Source of the DNA: Endotrypanum monterogeii
Lineage: Eukaryota > Euglenozoa > Kinetoplastea > Trypanosomatida > Trypanosomatidae
Length of the DNA stretch: 64,000 nt
Direction: 5' to 3'
NCBI GenBank assembly: GCA_000333855.2
Contig: CM007346.1
Location: 368,088-432,087, forward strand
Under the pieces are notes generated by a model. That model saw only the letters and a list, made by a program, of their open reading frames with translations, was not told the DNA's origin and ran no database searches. A program made the position numbers and the translations under genes. This document shows positions 18,003-28,355 of the stretch, piece by piece. Numbering within the stretch: the stretch's first letter is position 1; each line of letters opens with the position of its first letter.

Positions 18003-21000
18003 ATGTCTTTTTTTCCTTCTCCCATGGAAAGGGATACTCTTTACGTGAGTGAAGCTCAGACCCAAGTCTCGCCCATGCTGGTGTCCAGCGGTTCTGCGGG
18101 TGCCCCCTACTCATCCAGATCACCAGGGGCGGGAGGCAGTACGTCTGCGAGGCGTCTGACCACGCGCCAACAAGAAGGTGTCCACCACAGTAGGCGCGTT
18201 TCTCCTACTCGACACGGTGGCAATGGCGGCGGTAACCGAGTCTCGTTCGATAGCACCACACCGCTGCGGGAGGACCTAACCTACCCCACTTTCACCGGTC
18301 ATGACAAGAACCGGGTGACGCTGACAGGCAGCGGTGAGGTGAGTCGTTCTGGTCACGGTGCCAAAGGCACAGGCCAAAGCTCTAGTGCAATACCTCTGAC
18401 CTTGCGCGAGGCAGATCTGCAAATATCGCCTTCCGCTTCTTCCGGCATGCAACAACTTGGTACCTACCCAGCCTTTGTGGATTTCGCATCGTCTCGGCAG
18501 CACCAACAGCAAAAAGTTTCCTCTGCCATTTCAGCGCATCCCAAAACGGGGAGATCCACTCATTCTAGGGGGTTTCAAACCATCTCTGCATCGCGACAAC
18601 GCAGCCCAAACGAAGGTGGCTCGAGGAGTGCAAGAAGTGCATCCGCAGGGCACACCAATGCGACCCTCTCCGCTGGTGTAGGTGGCGGGTACGTCATTCA
18701 CCTGGGCCAGCATCCTCTCTATACTGGCAAAGGATCAACGAAGCAGTTCCGCACTGGTCCTTCGTCGGGAGGGGACAGAGGCGCTGGTGTGCAAGGAAAC
18801 CTTGCCATATCGGTCGAGGCGAGCACTGTGCGGCGGCTGCAGGGGGGAGGCACAACGGGGGCTTCGATCGCACCGGCGGTGGTGACCAAGCGTGCATTGG
18901 CGAAAGGTGCCACTACCTCAGTCGAAGGAGTATCGGTTAGCACCCCCAAAACAGAAAAGCAGGCGCCGCGTGGGAGCATCATTGAGCGACTGGCAGCAAT
19001 CACTCAGAGGTCAACCAACAATAGCCCCACCATAGGTCAGTCCGCGCATGATCTTCACGCGAATAGCTCCACGGGTACGTCACCCAGCGTCTACCGTCAG
19101 CCTCACTCGAGTTCTGATGGCGAACTCAAGCATCAGCTACACACTGCAGGTGGTGATACTAAAACGTTGGGTCCGCTGGGGTTGCACGACTTGATGCGAA
19201 TGCGCCTGCAACAGGAGTTGTTCAGTGTGAGGGTCGGTGCCCCTGGCGGGGTGGACAGACGCTTGTCAAATGAGACTCTTGTTATGCCCCCTCCGCAAGC
19301 GGCACCGGACGGAAAGGAGAATTCAATGTATGCTGAGCTCAAGAACTTCCGGTTGCCGCAGAGGGCCGCAACAGCTCTCCAAGCTCCCACCCAGGCGCCC
19401 TTACCAGCTCCCGAAGCCCCCGGGGGCACGTCCGCAGTTCCCCTACCTGCAAATTCTCCCCCCGTGGCAGAAGTGGTAGGTGCAGCGACGGGGCCCAGTT
19501 CTAGTTTAGCGCCAACGGCTGCAGCTGCCATACCTGCCCCTGAACCTTCCCCGGCGCCACTAGGAACCGGCTCCGTGCCTGCCGCCACCTCGGCGGAGGC
19601 GGCTGTGGCTACCGCAGCATCGCAGCCACAACCTGTATCCACGGCGCAACAAGAAGTTCCACCAGTGGCGGGGGCCACAAACGCATCCACAGCAAACGCT
19701 CCGGCCACTGCCACCGTCCTCAGCTCATCTATGCCTGCAAAGTCGCTCCCCCAAGAGGAGCTGAGAAAGGAGAAAGAAAGCCACAGTGAGGAGCGCTTGC
19801 TGCGCGACCTCATTGCCAAGTCACATCACCTCTACCCAAGATGCGGGTCATGGTATTCGTGCACTTCTGACGAAAACCGTGCTGCACTCCTCCCCGCACA
19901 TCACTCCAACCTCAATGGCTCTGCCCCTGGCATGCTTTTACCTGTGGTCTCGACCAATGCTGACTTCGCTGCCGCCTTGGAGGCAGGGGTGCGGCTACGA
20001 CGAGAGGCAAGTGGCGGTACGCTCGATGGATGGTGGAGGCCACCCGGTCACGTGTTACTGCCTGACCCGATCCAACCCGCTCCTACGTGGACGGTTCTCA
20101 AATCAGCGTCTGCGCAGGAGGCGCAGCAGGCAGCCGCCGCGGCCGCCATTGCAAAGCCTACTCGTGGATCCTCTTTTATTTCCTCATCCTCAACAGAAGC
20201 TGCCACGAAAGCAGTTGCGCCGAAAGCCGCTAACAACGACGATGGGGCACTGCAGGCGCCATTCTCTGTCGACTACCACGCACCGTTTCAGTGCGTCCAG
20301 AGTCCGGAGTGTGTAGAGGATTCTCTTGTCCCCGCGGCCTTGAAGGCCTCAGCTGGCGGGGGCACCGGTGTGAGGGACCTTAAAGGCAACATTCCTGCCG
20401 CCCGTGGCACTGCAGATGTCTCTCCAGCAGCGGCATCTGAAGGGAGGAGCGAGGCCAATATGGATGTGCGTGCTACGACAGCGACAGCTGGTAGGGCCCC
20501 TGCGACGAGGACGCTTGGTGAACAGGCCGTCATTCTGCGCGACCCGTTCTCACTTTTGGCTTGCGAGCATCTCGCCGAGGAGACGATTCATGTCGCTGCG
20601 CGCCGCCGCGCATACCTCTCAGCGATGCACAGCATGGATAGCATTACACGTAACTCTGCTTCTTCCACTAGTCGCCCCGGCGCGCTAGCCTCCATGCTAC
20701 GCGATGCCGTGCCCCCAGGTGAGGTATTTTGCGAGCTGTCGTATGCCGCTAAGGTGTTGCTGTCAGCGATTCTGTACATGCGTGCGTTAGGGGCGCTGCC
20801 GAGTTTGCTACGTGTCGGCCCGCTCACCGAGTACAGCCCCGTTGTGGACAAACAAGACTGCATTGAGCTTGTCTTTTATAACCCGTCGGAGGAGGAGAGA
20901 AGGGAACAGGAGGCGGAGGATGAGCGGCGGCAGTTGGAGCAGCAAGAGCGCTCGCGACAAAGCATGTTGCGAGAGCGCCTGTCAGGTTCAGATGTTTTTA

Positions 21001-23363
21001 ATAATCAAGTGCCTGCCTTTTCTATGCCGCTGGTCGCGACTCTGACTCCAACCAAAGCGAAGAGGAGGGGGCGCTCGCTGCCGTCGAAGAAATCACCTAC
21101 GGGCAGCAAACCAGGCGCATCTCCCCCTAGCTGCTCACGTAGCCATTCTGCGAACGACAGCGGCAGCTTTGTGGGCAAAGACATCACTGAGGACAACGCA
21201 CCGCCGCAACAGCGGAAGCTGAGCGCTGTTGAGGAGAGGCTCATGCGAACATTGTCGTCGACGACGAAGCGGCGCGCCAGCTTCTCGACTTTGGAGGAGT
21301 TCGGTGCTTCGGCGCCTACGGAGCGCTCCTCTTTGCCATACAGGGCTTTTCGTACGAGCCTGACGAGCCTGGCCGAGCTTCAGCCTCACAGTGCCGAGGC
21401 CTCGCCGATGACAGGAGACACACCCGATGAATCGCTGTGTCCGCCCGGCACGGGCCGTAGCAAGTCGTTGCGCTCTGGAGGCGGTGGTGCTTGGCTTCTG
21501 CGAAGTACCTCACACGAAGAGTCTGCACCACACATTTCTACTCCTCAGAGAGGCGGCAGGGTCACCACCGCGGATAGGAGCTTGAGCGGAAGTGACGACG
21601 CGTATCACCGAAGCGCCAGTCCCACGCTTGATTGTCAGCGTTCCCAGAGGGCAGTCCAGCGGCCCCCATTAGAGCAGCGTCGCGGCTCGGAGTGCAAAGG
21701 CGCCGTTGTCGGTGGCGTGCCCCGTGTCCGCCTCACGTCCCCATCAGGTACTTTGCAAAGCGGCCCATCCCACGCGGGTTCCTCAACTACGGTCGCTACG
21801 GGAACATTTCCGTCCTCTCTACGACGCAGCTCGGTCACTGTTGCGCTGGAAGACTTGCAACAAGTCATTGAGCAGTTCCGATTGGAGGATGCTATGACTG
21901 ACGCTACACGCACACTCTCATCGCCACCACATTCGCCCTCAGTCCGCATCAAGAATTTCGCTGACGTCACGAAGCCCATCAGGGCCATGCCGCTGCCACC
22001 AGCGCGCCAGGAGTCTATTCTGTCGCCCGCTAGCAGTACTGCAAATGGTGCGGACGCACCCGCAAGTGGTGGGGTGCCAGCAACTGCCTACGGCCCTGGT
22101 GCCAGCCGCTTTGTCAAGGGAGAGCAGGAATTGTGTGTGGTTTTGCGCGCCGTCATTGCACAGAAGTCGCAGGTCTACTCCTTTGGGAAGGCAGAGACGG
22201 TCCATGTGCTACCCCCATTGCCGATGCGCAACGCCACCGACGGTGACGACGATAAAACGCTTCTGCGCAAGCGGGCAAACGACAAGACGGCGGAACTGGA
22301 CCGCCTTGCTGTGGGCAACACGAACCCCCTTTCTAAGTTTCTTGGCGGCGGCTCCAGGCAGCGTAAGGATGCAGACGGGGGCCAATGGAGGGATGCCTTG
22401 CGAGAGCGAGCTCGCCGCGTGGCCACCGCTGCGCGTCAGCGCGGCCCGGTCACGGTGAATGAAAATGGAGTGCCCACAGCGGAGGATTACGGAGACCTCG
22501 TCGTAGCATTTCTTCTGAGTGGCAACGCATCGGAGCTGAGCGGCTCGGTACCAGACATGATAGAGCTCGAGGCGCTGCGGTATCATATCTTCTCTCTACT
22601 CGGGTACAACGTGAGTGACCCAGCAGGTATGCAGGCAGTGAAAGAGCCTGCCGCCGTAGGGAAAGGATTTGCAGCCGCCCACCAAAGATCATCAGCGAAT
22701 ACGTGGCTGACTACTACGTCAACCTCGACTCTTGAGCCCGGTTCGGCTCGCTTGCATCAGGATTTGGCCACTTTCACAGCCTTTCAGAGCCCGGCCTCCA
22801 CACGTTCTCCAGCGAGGGAGATGCGATCGGGATCTCGCTCGCCGCGCACATCGCGCACCCCCGTTGCAGGGGTGCAGCGGCGGCCCAGCTTCTTCGAATC
22901 TGCGCTTCGTCGAATTGATCCGCTGGCAGACTTGGCCGGTGGTGCGCAGGGGAGAAGTGGCGCGTCGAAGGAGCTCCAGCCACGGATGATACAAGCGTTG
23001 ATGCGACGCCGCTATCCCATTTACCGCGCCTCCAGCGTAGCAGAGAGCACTCTGCAGGCGTTCTTCACCGAGGCAAAGACAGCAGTTGCTGCGGCACGTA
23101 CAAAGCGTCGGCGGCTCGGCGGTGCCGGGTCGCCCAGTGGGGGTCGATTCTCGCCATCCGACTCCCCGCTGGACTCTTGGAAGAGACGCACACACGCTGA
23201 GACGAAGAAAAGCGCGCTGCAGGACGCGGAGCGTGATTTGTTGCGCTTCCGCCCCATGAATCTGAATAGCTTCCACCGCGAGCTTGCTGACGCCCTGCAG
23301 TATGCGTTGGATTTGCAGATTCGGGAAGGCAAAGAGAGCGTGATGAGGGCGTTCCACATGTAA
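18003..23363 (+). CDS. large low-complexity protein, function not recognised (1786 aa)
   Basis: Most of the protein is Ser/Thr/Ala/Pro/Gly-rich and probably disordered. Residues about 450-580 are strongly Ala/Pro-rich. A more ordered block at about 840-985 begins near LRDPFSLLACEHLAEETI and ends in an Arg/Glu/Gln-rich coiled coil at about 960-985. A second ordered block lies near 1375-1530, and a third fills the C-terminus (about 1655-1786), ending in a short helical segment. Many Ser/Arg-Ser-Pro sites suggest a phosphoprotein, perhaps a cytoskeletal or signalling scaffold. No catalytic domain or membrane segment is visible. The ATG at 18003 is the first in frame. A pyrimidine tract just upstream has its first AG inside the ORF near 18033, so the true start may be a little further in. 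Confidence 0.85.
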   Translation: MSFFPSPMERDTLYVSEAQTQVSPMLVSSGSAGAPYSSRSPGAGGSTSARRLTTRQQEGVHHSRRVSPTRHGGNGGGNRVSFDSTTPLREDLTYPTFTGHDKNRVTLTGSGEVSRSGHGAKGTGQSSSAIPLTLREADLQISPSASSGMQQLGTYPAFVDFASSRQHQQQKVSSAISAHPKTGRSTHSRGFQTISASRQRSPNEGGSRSARSASAGHTNATLSAGVGGGYVIHLGQHPLYTGKGSTKQFRTGPSSGGDRGAGVQGNLAISVEASTVRRLQGGGTTGASIAPAVVTKRALAKGATTSVEGVSVSTPKTEKQAPRGSIIERLAAITQRSTNNSPTIGQSAHDLHANSSTGTSPSVYRQPHSSSDGELKHQLHTAGGDTKTLGPLGLHDLMRMRLQQELFSVRVGAPGGVDRRLSNETLVMPPPQAAPDGKENSMYAELKNFRLPQRAATALQAPTQAPLPAPEAPGGTSAVPLPANSPPVAEVVGAATGPSSSLAPTAAAAIPAPEPSPAPLGTGSVPAATSAEAAVATAASQPQPVSTAQQEVPPVAGATNASTANAPATATVLSSSMPAKSLPQEELRKEKESHSEERLLRDLIAKSHHLYPRCGSWYSCTSDENRAALLPAHHSNLNGSAPGMLLPVVSTNADFAAALEAGVRLRREASGGTLDGWWRPPGHVLLPDPIQPAPTWTVLKSASAQEAQQAAAAAAIAKPTRGSSFISSSSTEAATKAVAPKAANNDDGALQAPFSVDYHAPFQCVQSPECVEDSLVPAALKASAGGGTGVRDLKGNIPAARGTADVSPAAASEGRSEANMDVRATTATAGRAPATRTLGEQAVILRDPFSLLACEHLAEETIHVAARRRAYLSAMHSMDSITRNSASSTSRPGALASMLRDAVPPGEVFCELSYAAKVLLSAILYMRALGALPSLLRVGPLTEYSPVVDKQDCIELVFYNPSEEERREQEAEDERRQLEQQERSRQSMLRERLSGSDVFNNQVPAFSMPLVATLTPTKAKRRGRSLPSKKSPTGSKPGASPPSCSRSHSANDSGSFVGKDITEDNAPPQQRKLSAVEERLMRTLSSTTKRRASFSTLEEFGASAPTERSSLPYRAFRTSLTSLAELQPHSAEASPMTGDTPDESLCPPGTGRSKSLRSGGGGAWLLRSTSHEESAPHISTPQRGGRVTTADRSLSGSDDAYHRSASPTLDCQRSQRAVQRPPLEQRRGSECKGAVVGGVPRVRLTSPSGTLQSGPSHAGSSTTVATGTFPSSLRRSSVTVALEDLQQVIEQFRLEDAMTDATRTLSSPPHSPSVRIKNFADVTKPIRAMPLPPARQESILSPASSTANGADAPASGGVPATAYGPGASRFVKGEQELCVVLRAVIAQKSQVYSFGKAETVHVLPPLPMRNATDGDDDKTLLRKRANDKTAELDRLAVGNTNPLSKFLGGGSRQRKDADGGQWRDALRERARRVATAARQRGPVTVNENGVPTAEDYGDLVVAFLLSGNASELSGSVPDMIELEALRYHIFSLLGYNVSDPAGMQAVKEPAAVGKGFAAAHQRSSANTWLTTTSTSTLEPGSARLHQDLATFTAFQSPASTRSPAREMRSGSRSPRTSRTPVAGVQRRPSFFESALRRIDPLADLAGGAQGRSGASKELQPRMIQALMRRRYPIYRASSVAESTLQAFFTEAKTAVAAARTKRRRLGGAGSPSGGRFSPSDSPLDSWKRRTHAETKKSALQDAERDLLRFRPMNLNSFHRELADALQYALDLQIREGKESVMRAFHM

Positions 23364-24541
23364 ACAGCTGAAGGAAAGGTGTGGGCGAAAGCCGTTGCTT
23401 GACCCCGGAGGAATGAATCGGGCATGGCTAGCGAAAAAAACTTCTTTTAAAACAGAATATAGATACAGATATGTTTGATACTCTCGCGATTTGCGTCTGC
23501 TCGTTGTCCACACTTAGAACATATTCACCTCTCCCCCCCCTCCCCGCAATTTTTTTTTAGACCCTCAGGGCGTCGCGCCGTCTGCTGGGCTGATAAAAGG
23601 AAGAAAAAAAACTAGATATCTTTCCTTGTCATCCCACTCAGCGACCGACAGCTGCTGAGATATGTGGCAATGCAGAAGGGGGGGGGTGGCCTGTGCGTGC
23701 GAGTCGCTCTCGTGTGCAGGGGTCTTCTCTCACCTGCTTCCTCCGATGTCACCGGCGACTTCGATTACCATATATGCATAGAAAAGTGGATCCCCCTCGA
23801 GAAAAAAGTGCAACGTGACAACTTCACGAATGCACACACACACACGCTTCGTTCATCGCGGGCAATCCAGACGCACGCTTCTGAGCTTTCACCCTCTCCT
23901 TTCCCCATGTCTGGCCTCCTGTCTTCGTGATCGCGATGTGCGCATTTGTATCACAATCGATTGACTAAGCACAACCGGAATTTCTCCCAGCGGTGGGACT
24001 GTCACCACGCTGATGCTGGAAGGGCCGCCGCTGCCTCCGCATCTGCGCAAAGCAGACCAGAGTTAGGGAGAGATGTCCTTGTATCCCCGATGAACGGGAC
24101 TTTAGCGCTTTGTTCAATCCGGGGCATGGCTCTCGTAAAGGAGGGGGAGAAGAGGTGGGCTCCACAATGGACAATGGCTGTATATAAGCAAACGTTTTGA
24201 TGTCCCCCCCCCTCCTCCATGTGTGCTCCTTCTGGTTCCCATGTGAAGCACTTTATGATATGAAAGGCTACTTCGGCTACGCCACATGTATACTCACCAG
24301 GTTCATCTCTTCCCTCTCTGTCTGTCCATTCATATTCATTCTTTTCATTTGCTTACTCCCCACCATCACTGTCATCAAACTCCCCCCCACCCCCGGGACA
24401 ACACACAGCACCATCATCACCAACGCGTGCATATCGGCTAGCTGCACCGTGTCCACGTGCGCTTCCGTCACTGTAGCCTGAAATTTGTTGTATAGAACTA
24501 AATTTATTTATTATATACACTCACCTGTGCTACGTGAGCCC
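23364..24541. other. non-coding intergenic region
   Basis: It holds C- and T-runs near 23530-23560, a G-run near 23679-23687, a short (CA)n near 23832-23845, and pyrimidine-rich sequence from 24204 to 24420. AGs at 24299-24300 and 24475-24476 are possible acceptors for the next gene. No gene is supported. Confidence 0.6.
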
Positions 24542-26506
24542 ATGTCGCGCTTCACCATGCGGAGCTTCGTACTCCAGAACATCCTCGCCGTGGCGACACA
24601 CTGTCCTTCCACCACCGTTGCCTCAGCAGCTATGGCCCTCGTGACGGGTGAAGCTGCATCTGCGTCTGCCCCCCCCTCCAAGACGGTCCATTGGGTCCAG
24701 CGCATACTCGTCAGCAACCATTCGAGCACAACGTCGGGGCCCTCCTCCCACTTCAGCCTCGTCACGGAGGCGGAGATGCAGCGTATCCGCCAGCGTCGTC
24801 GGGAGGACGGTGAGACGAGCCGCGTCGTTCTGGCTACGTGTCCGTCCCGCTCCATCCTGCGCGGCATTGCCGGCGGTGCCCTTAACGTATTTCTCGGATT
24901 TGTTCTTTCACCACTGGTCTTTCTCGCTGTTTCTCTCGAACGTATTCGACTCGGCAGCGGCGTGAGGGCGCTGTGGGTGGGGCCGTGCCACGGGCTGCTA
25001 TGGAGCGGTGCTTTCCTGGCGTGCGCTCAGTACGCAGCAGCACAACAGGTGATTCTCAGCGGCTACTACGGTTGCGTGGGGGCACCCCTATACTTTTGTG
25101 TGAACCGGCGCCCGTTGGTGGATGCCGCTGCGTTGGAATCGACTTCCGCGCCACGTTCGCGTGCGTGGGTGTGGAACGGGCTGAGGTGTGCTTTTGAAGC
25201 ACCTCAGGGACTGCTGCACGCTCACCACCCGCTTCTGCAGCTGTATGAAAGTCCATCGGTGCTGCGCGAGCGTGCCATGAAACGCGTCTCCCGTCGAAAC
25301 AAGGAATCACTCAAGAAGAAGGCTAAGTACAGCAGCGGCGCCAGGGCAGGCGTTGGCGGAGGTGCTGCGGAAGACGACTACTACGAACTCCTAGGTGTAT
25401 CGGCAGATGCCACGGTGCGGCAAATCAAAGCAGCGTACAATGAAAAAGTTCTCCTCGTTCACCCAGACCGAAACCCGAGCCCGGACGCTGCGCAGCAGTT
25501 CGATCGTCTCACAAAGGCTTACCGCGTCTTATCCAACCCACAGAAGCGGAAGAAGTTTGATATCGGCGGTACAAGTGGTGTCGAGGACACCGGCGCAAAA
25601 AAGCGGGAGGCGATTCGAGCCCTGTTTGGTGGCGAAGAGATGCAGCGCGTGGCCGGTGACGTGTTCATCGGCAGCTTCTCGCAGCGTGTGATTGATGGTC
25701 TGGACTACACCGGCGAGGAACTTGCGGTGCTGCGCCAACGCATGTATGAGCAGTGCAGGGATGAGCTGCTGGATAGCTACCTCGCACACTACAATGCCGC
25801 AGCAGCGGGGAACCAGGCAGGAGTTGCCAGCGGCACGGCGACGGATGTGAAGAAGGGTAGCGGCCGCAGCGGGGGCGGCGGCGCAGACGCATGGAAGCAG
25901 AGTGTGCTCTCAACGCAGTTGCGCAAGATCATCAGCACCGGGCTTGCGAAAGAGGTGCTTTATACAATTGGCCACGAGTACAAGCGAGTCATAGCGTATT
26001 ATGACCTGGAGAGGGGGCACGTGATTCAAGGGGGTGGTGATGCCAGCACGAGGAGCGGAGACGTATCGCCGTCGCTCGCTAGCGAAGCACCGCCAACTTT
26101 TTCACAGACAGAATGTCTCCCTTCTCTCGTGTTTCGTCGCGCGCATCTCTATTTGACAATTGTAGGTCCGCACCGTTGGCAGGTGCGCAGACAAAAGTTT
26201 CGTCATCTCGCTGCGGTGCGCAGTCGCACCTTCAAGGACTCTGAAAGGCTAGTGGATCTCGCATGGCACACCTCTGTTCAGGAGTTGGAGACAACCGCGA
26301 GTACGGTTGCCTTCTCTGTTCTTTATGATCCGCAGCTTCCTGCCGTCGAGGCGACACGCAGGCGCGATGCGCTGGAAGCACTGGCTGACACCTTCATTCT
26401 TTACGGCCAGCCGTACAAGGGCGCGAATAGGTCAACCATGGACCAGCTTATGAGCTCGATGCGTGAGTATCAACAGCAGAGGCAGCGTGAGAAGAGTGAG
26501 CAGTAG
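24542..26506 (+). CDS. J-domain protein with DnaJ-X-like C-terminus and hydrophobic segments
   Basis: This 654-residue co-chaperone should stimulate an HSP70. A J domain spans about residues 279-345 with the essential His-Pro-Asp at 307-309. Before it are two hydrophobic stretches, about 108-132 (GGALNVFLGFVLSPLVFLAV) and 151-172, which may insert in or lie on a membrane. After it, a block with an FGGEEMQRV motif and a later LYTIGHEYKRVIAYY segment resembles the DnaJ-X domain. There is no Cys-rich zinc finger, so this is a type III (class C) J-protein. The protein encoded at 60919-63630 has the same layout, so the two look like paralogues. The frame is open upstream to 24485, but the first ATG is 24542. 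The N-terminus is compatible with a mitochondrial or membrane location; this is not certain. Confidence 0.92.
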   Translation: MSRFTMRSFVLQNILAVATHCPSTTVASAAMALVTGEAASASAPPSKTVHWVQRILVSNHSSTTSGPSSHFSLVTEAEMQRIRQRRREDGETSRVVLATCPSRSILRGIAGGALNVFLGFVLSPLVFLAVSLERIRLGSGVRALWVGPCHGLLWSGAFLACAQYAAAQQVILSGYYGCVGAPLYFCVNRRPLVDAAALESTSAPRSRAWVWNGLRCAFEAPQGLLHAHHPLLQLYESPSVLRERAMKRVSRRNKESLKKKAKYSSGARAGVGGGAAEDDYYELLGVSADATVRQIKAAYNEKVLLVHPDRNPSPDAAQQFDRLTKAYRVLSNPQKRKKFDIGGTSGVEDTGAKKREAIRALFGGEEMQRVAGDVFIGSFSQRVIDGLDYTGEELAVLRQRMYEQCRDELLDSYLAHYNAAAAGNQAGVASGTATDVKKGSGRSGGGGADAWKQSVLSTQLRKIISTGLAKEVLYTIGHEYKRVIAYYDLERGHVIQGGGDASTRSGDVSPSLASEAPPTFSQTECLPSLVFRRAHLYLTIVGPHRWQVRRQKFRHLAAVRSRTFKDSERLVDLAWHTSVQELETTASTVAFSVLYDPQLPAVEATRRRDALEALADTFILYGQPYKGANRSTMDQLMSSMREYQQQRQREKSEQ

Positions 26507-27107
26507 TGACACTTCTTCTCATTTATTTTGTGTTCTAGTACATTTCACAAAATTGTGGCGTAAGGGCAGAGGAGAGGGAGGGGGGCTGATAGGCGCACCT
26601 TTTTCCTTCCTCCTTTTTTTTTTTTGACAATCAGAGATGAAGTTGGTCAAGGTAGTGCGTATTCACAGAAGCGTGTCAGGCTTGCACAGCGATATTCAGT
26701 CTCAGTATTCATTCATAAGCTCCCTTGTCCTCCTCTTCGTTGCTTGCTTCACACATCTCTTTTTGTCGGCGTGCTTTTTATCACACACACACACACACAC
26801 ACACCTTCCCAGTGTTTTGGTGTGTGCCTGCGCATCAGCTGTTTTCTTCTTAAGCGACGTAACCGACACGTGTGAGAGCCAGAAAAGCGAAAAAAAAAAG
26901 AAGAGCTACCGAAGAGGATGGAAGCGAAGGCAGGGGGAGCGGTGTAAGAAGTGAACCGCACAGTTGTCGTGAGATCCGCTCTTCTCCTTACATCAGTGGT
27001 TCTCACTCTCCCCCCTCCCCCACCCCCACCCCTTCCCCCATTCATCGTTCCCTTCCATGTCAGTCTTTCCTCGCTCCCTCTGCACCCTCGAATATTTACC
27101 AGCAAGC
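26507..27107. other. non-coding intergenic region
   Basis: It contains a T-run near 26614-26625, a (CA)n at about 26781-26803, an A-run near 26890-26899 and a strong C-rich pyrimidine tract before 27060. No gene is supported. Confidence 0.6.
27001..27063 (+). promoter_or_regulatory. trans-splice acceptor that decides the aldo-keto reductase start
   Basis: A long pyrimidine tract (27001-27056) leads to its first downstream AG at 27062-27063. An in-frame ATG at 27057 lies before this AG and would be removed by splicing there. The next in-frame ATG is 27108. A second AG (TTACCAG, near 27100) would also leave 27108 as the first ATG. Confidence 0.55.
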
Positions 27108-28355
27108 ATGAGAACAGCGACAATGACCACGAAAACGGCTGCTGAGGTGGTTGCGCCTCCGGTCTTGTCATTTGGTGTTCCACCCATCGGCATAGGCACC
27201 TATGAGCTTCGCGGGGACGCCTGCGTGAACGCGGTCCGTTCGGCTCTTCAAATGGGTTACCGTCTTGTCGACACCGCCGCAGTGTACCGGAACGAAGAGC
27301 TCGTCGGTGAAGGCATCGCCAGTAGTGGCGTGCCACGCGCGGACCTATTCATTGTTGTCAAAATCGCAATGCAAAACATGGGCTCTGACGCTGCAGTGCG
27401 GCAGGGAATCGTCGACAGTCTTCGAAAACTTCGCATCGAATACGCTGATTGTGTGCTCATGCACTGGCCTGGGTGCAGCGGAATAAAATCACAGGACGCA
27501 GCAGGTCAGCACGCTGCTCGTGCGCGATGCTGGCGAGTGATGCATGAGCTGCAGGCGGAAGGAAAAATACGATACTGCGGCGTGTCAAATTTTCTACCGA
27601 GACACTTCAAAGACCTGAACTGCTTTAGCGATGACGAGGGTGAAGGCGAGGGTGATGCGGCTGTTCTCGGTGGGGCAGGGCACCACACCTTCAGCGAAAG
27701 AAAGCACAAAGAAGAGGGTGCCGTCTCAGGTAATGTCCGCAGTATATGTGGGGACTCGTCGTCGTCTCCATTGCCTTCCTCTACCTCACAGCCATATTTG
27801 CTCCCCATCCTCAATCAAATCGAGCTTCATCCTCTCTGCATTCAGCAAGACGTCGATAGGTACTGTCGCGGGCGCCATGGTATGATCCTGCAGCAGTACT
27901 CACCCCTCGGCAAAGGGGACGCACGCCTCTTGCAGCACCCCCGTCTCCTTGAAGTGCACGCTCGCTACTTCCTGGATCAAAGGAATAAATATCAGGCGTC
28001 ACCGTCAGCACCAACGGCATCACCGGAGGCGTCCAGCTCGTACTCGGTGGTGGACTTGATACTCATGTGGGGACTCGCCCAAGGTTACTGCACGCTGGTG
28101 CGCAGTCACAGGTCGGACCACCTGCGCGCCAACCTCCAAGCCTGCTTCGACTACTTCGCCTCTGTGCAGGCCCTTGCAAAGCGAGCGAGTGGAGGAGACA
28201 GCAGCGAGATGAATGAGTTCAGTACTTCGGATGGGTTTTCGCGCGCTCTACTGACGGCAGAGCAGCTTGATGTGATTCAGCACCTCCGTGCCCATATGGG
28301 CGTCGAGGGCGATGCTGAGTTACACCTCTGCTGGTACAGTTCCGAAGTAGCTTGA
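27108..28355 (+). CDS. aldo-keto reductase family protein
   Basis: This should be an NADPH-dependent oxidoreductase acting on carbonyl compounds. From the ATG at 27108 (415 aa), the catalytic tetrad is Asp55 and Tyr60 (VDTAAVYRNE), Lys85 (FIVVKI) and His119 (LMHWPG), close to the usual family positions. The strands IGIGTYELRG near 27-36 and VSNFLPRHF near 165 fit the barrel. A Ser/Gly/Glu-rich insert of about 60 residues precedes the NQIELHP motif. Another insert of about 20 residues (Ser/Ala/Pro) lies before the late helices, and a shorter one follows. The C-terminal cofactor region is less canonical: IPK is replaced by a LVRSHRSDHLRAN stretch. A longer form from an ATG at 27057 is possible but less likely, given the splice signal. 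The substrate cannot be told from sequence. Confidence 0.92.
   Translation: MRTATMTTKTAAEVVAPPVLSFGVPPIGIGTYELRGDACVNAVRSALQMGYRLVDTAAVYRNEELVGEGIASSGVPRADLFIVVKIAMQNMGSDAAVRQGIVDSLRKLRIEYADCVLMHWPGCSGIKSQDAAGQHAARARCWRVMHELQAEGKIRYCGVSNFLPRHFKDLNCFSDDEGEGEGDAAVLGGAGHHTFSERKHKEEGAVSGNVRSICGDSSSSPLPSSTSQPYLLPILNQIELHPLCIQQDVDRYCRGRHGMILQQYSPLGKGDARLLQHPRLLEVHARYFLDQRNKYQASPSAPTASPEASSSYSVVDLILMWGLAQGYCTLVRSHRSDHLRANLQACFDYFASVQALAKRASGGDSSEMNEFSTSDGFSRALLTAEQLDVIQHLRAHMGVEGDAELHLCWYSSEVA

Noticed and set aside
19133..19819. 228-codon minus-strand ORF inside the 1786-residue protein gene
   Set aside because: It is an antisense shadow of the Ala/Pro-rich coding region. No minus-strand gene is supported anywhere, and all firm genes are on the + strand.
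22719..23513. 264-codon minus-strand ORF
   Set aside because: It is antisense to the C-terminal coding part of the same gene, with no recognisable domain.
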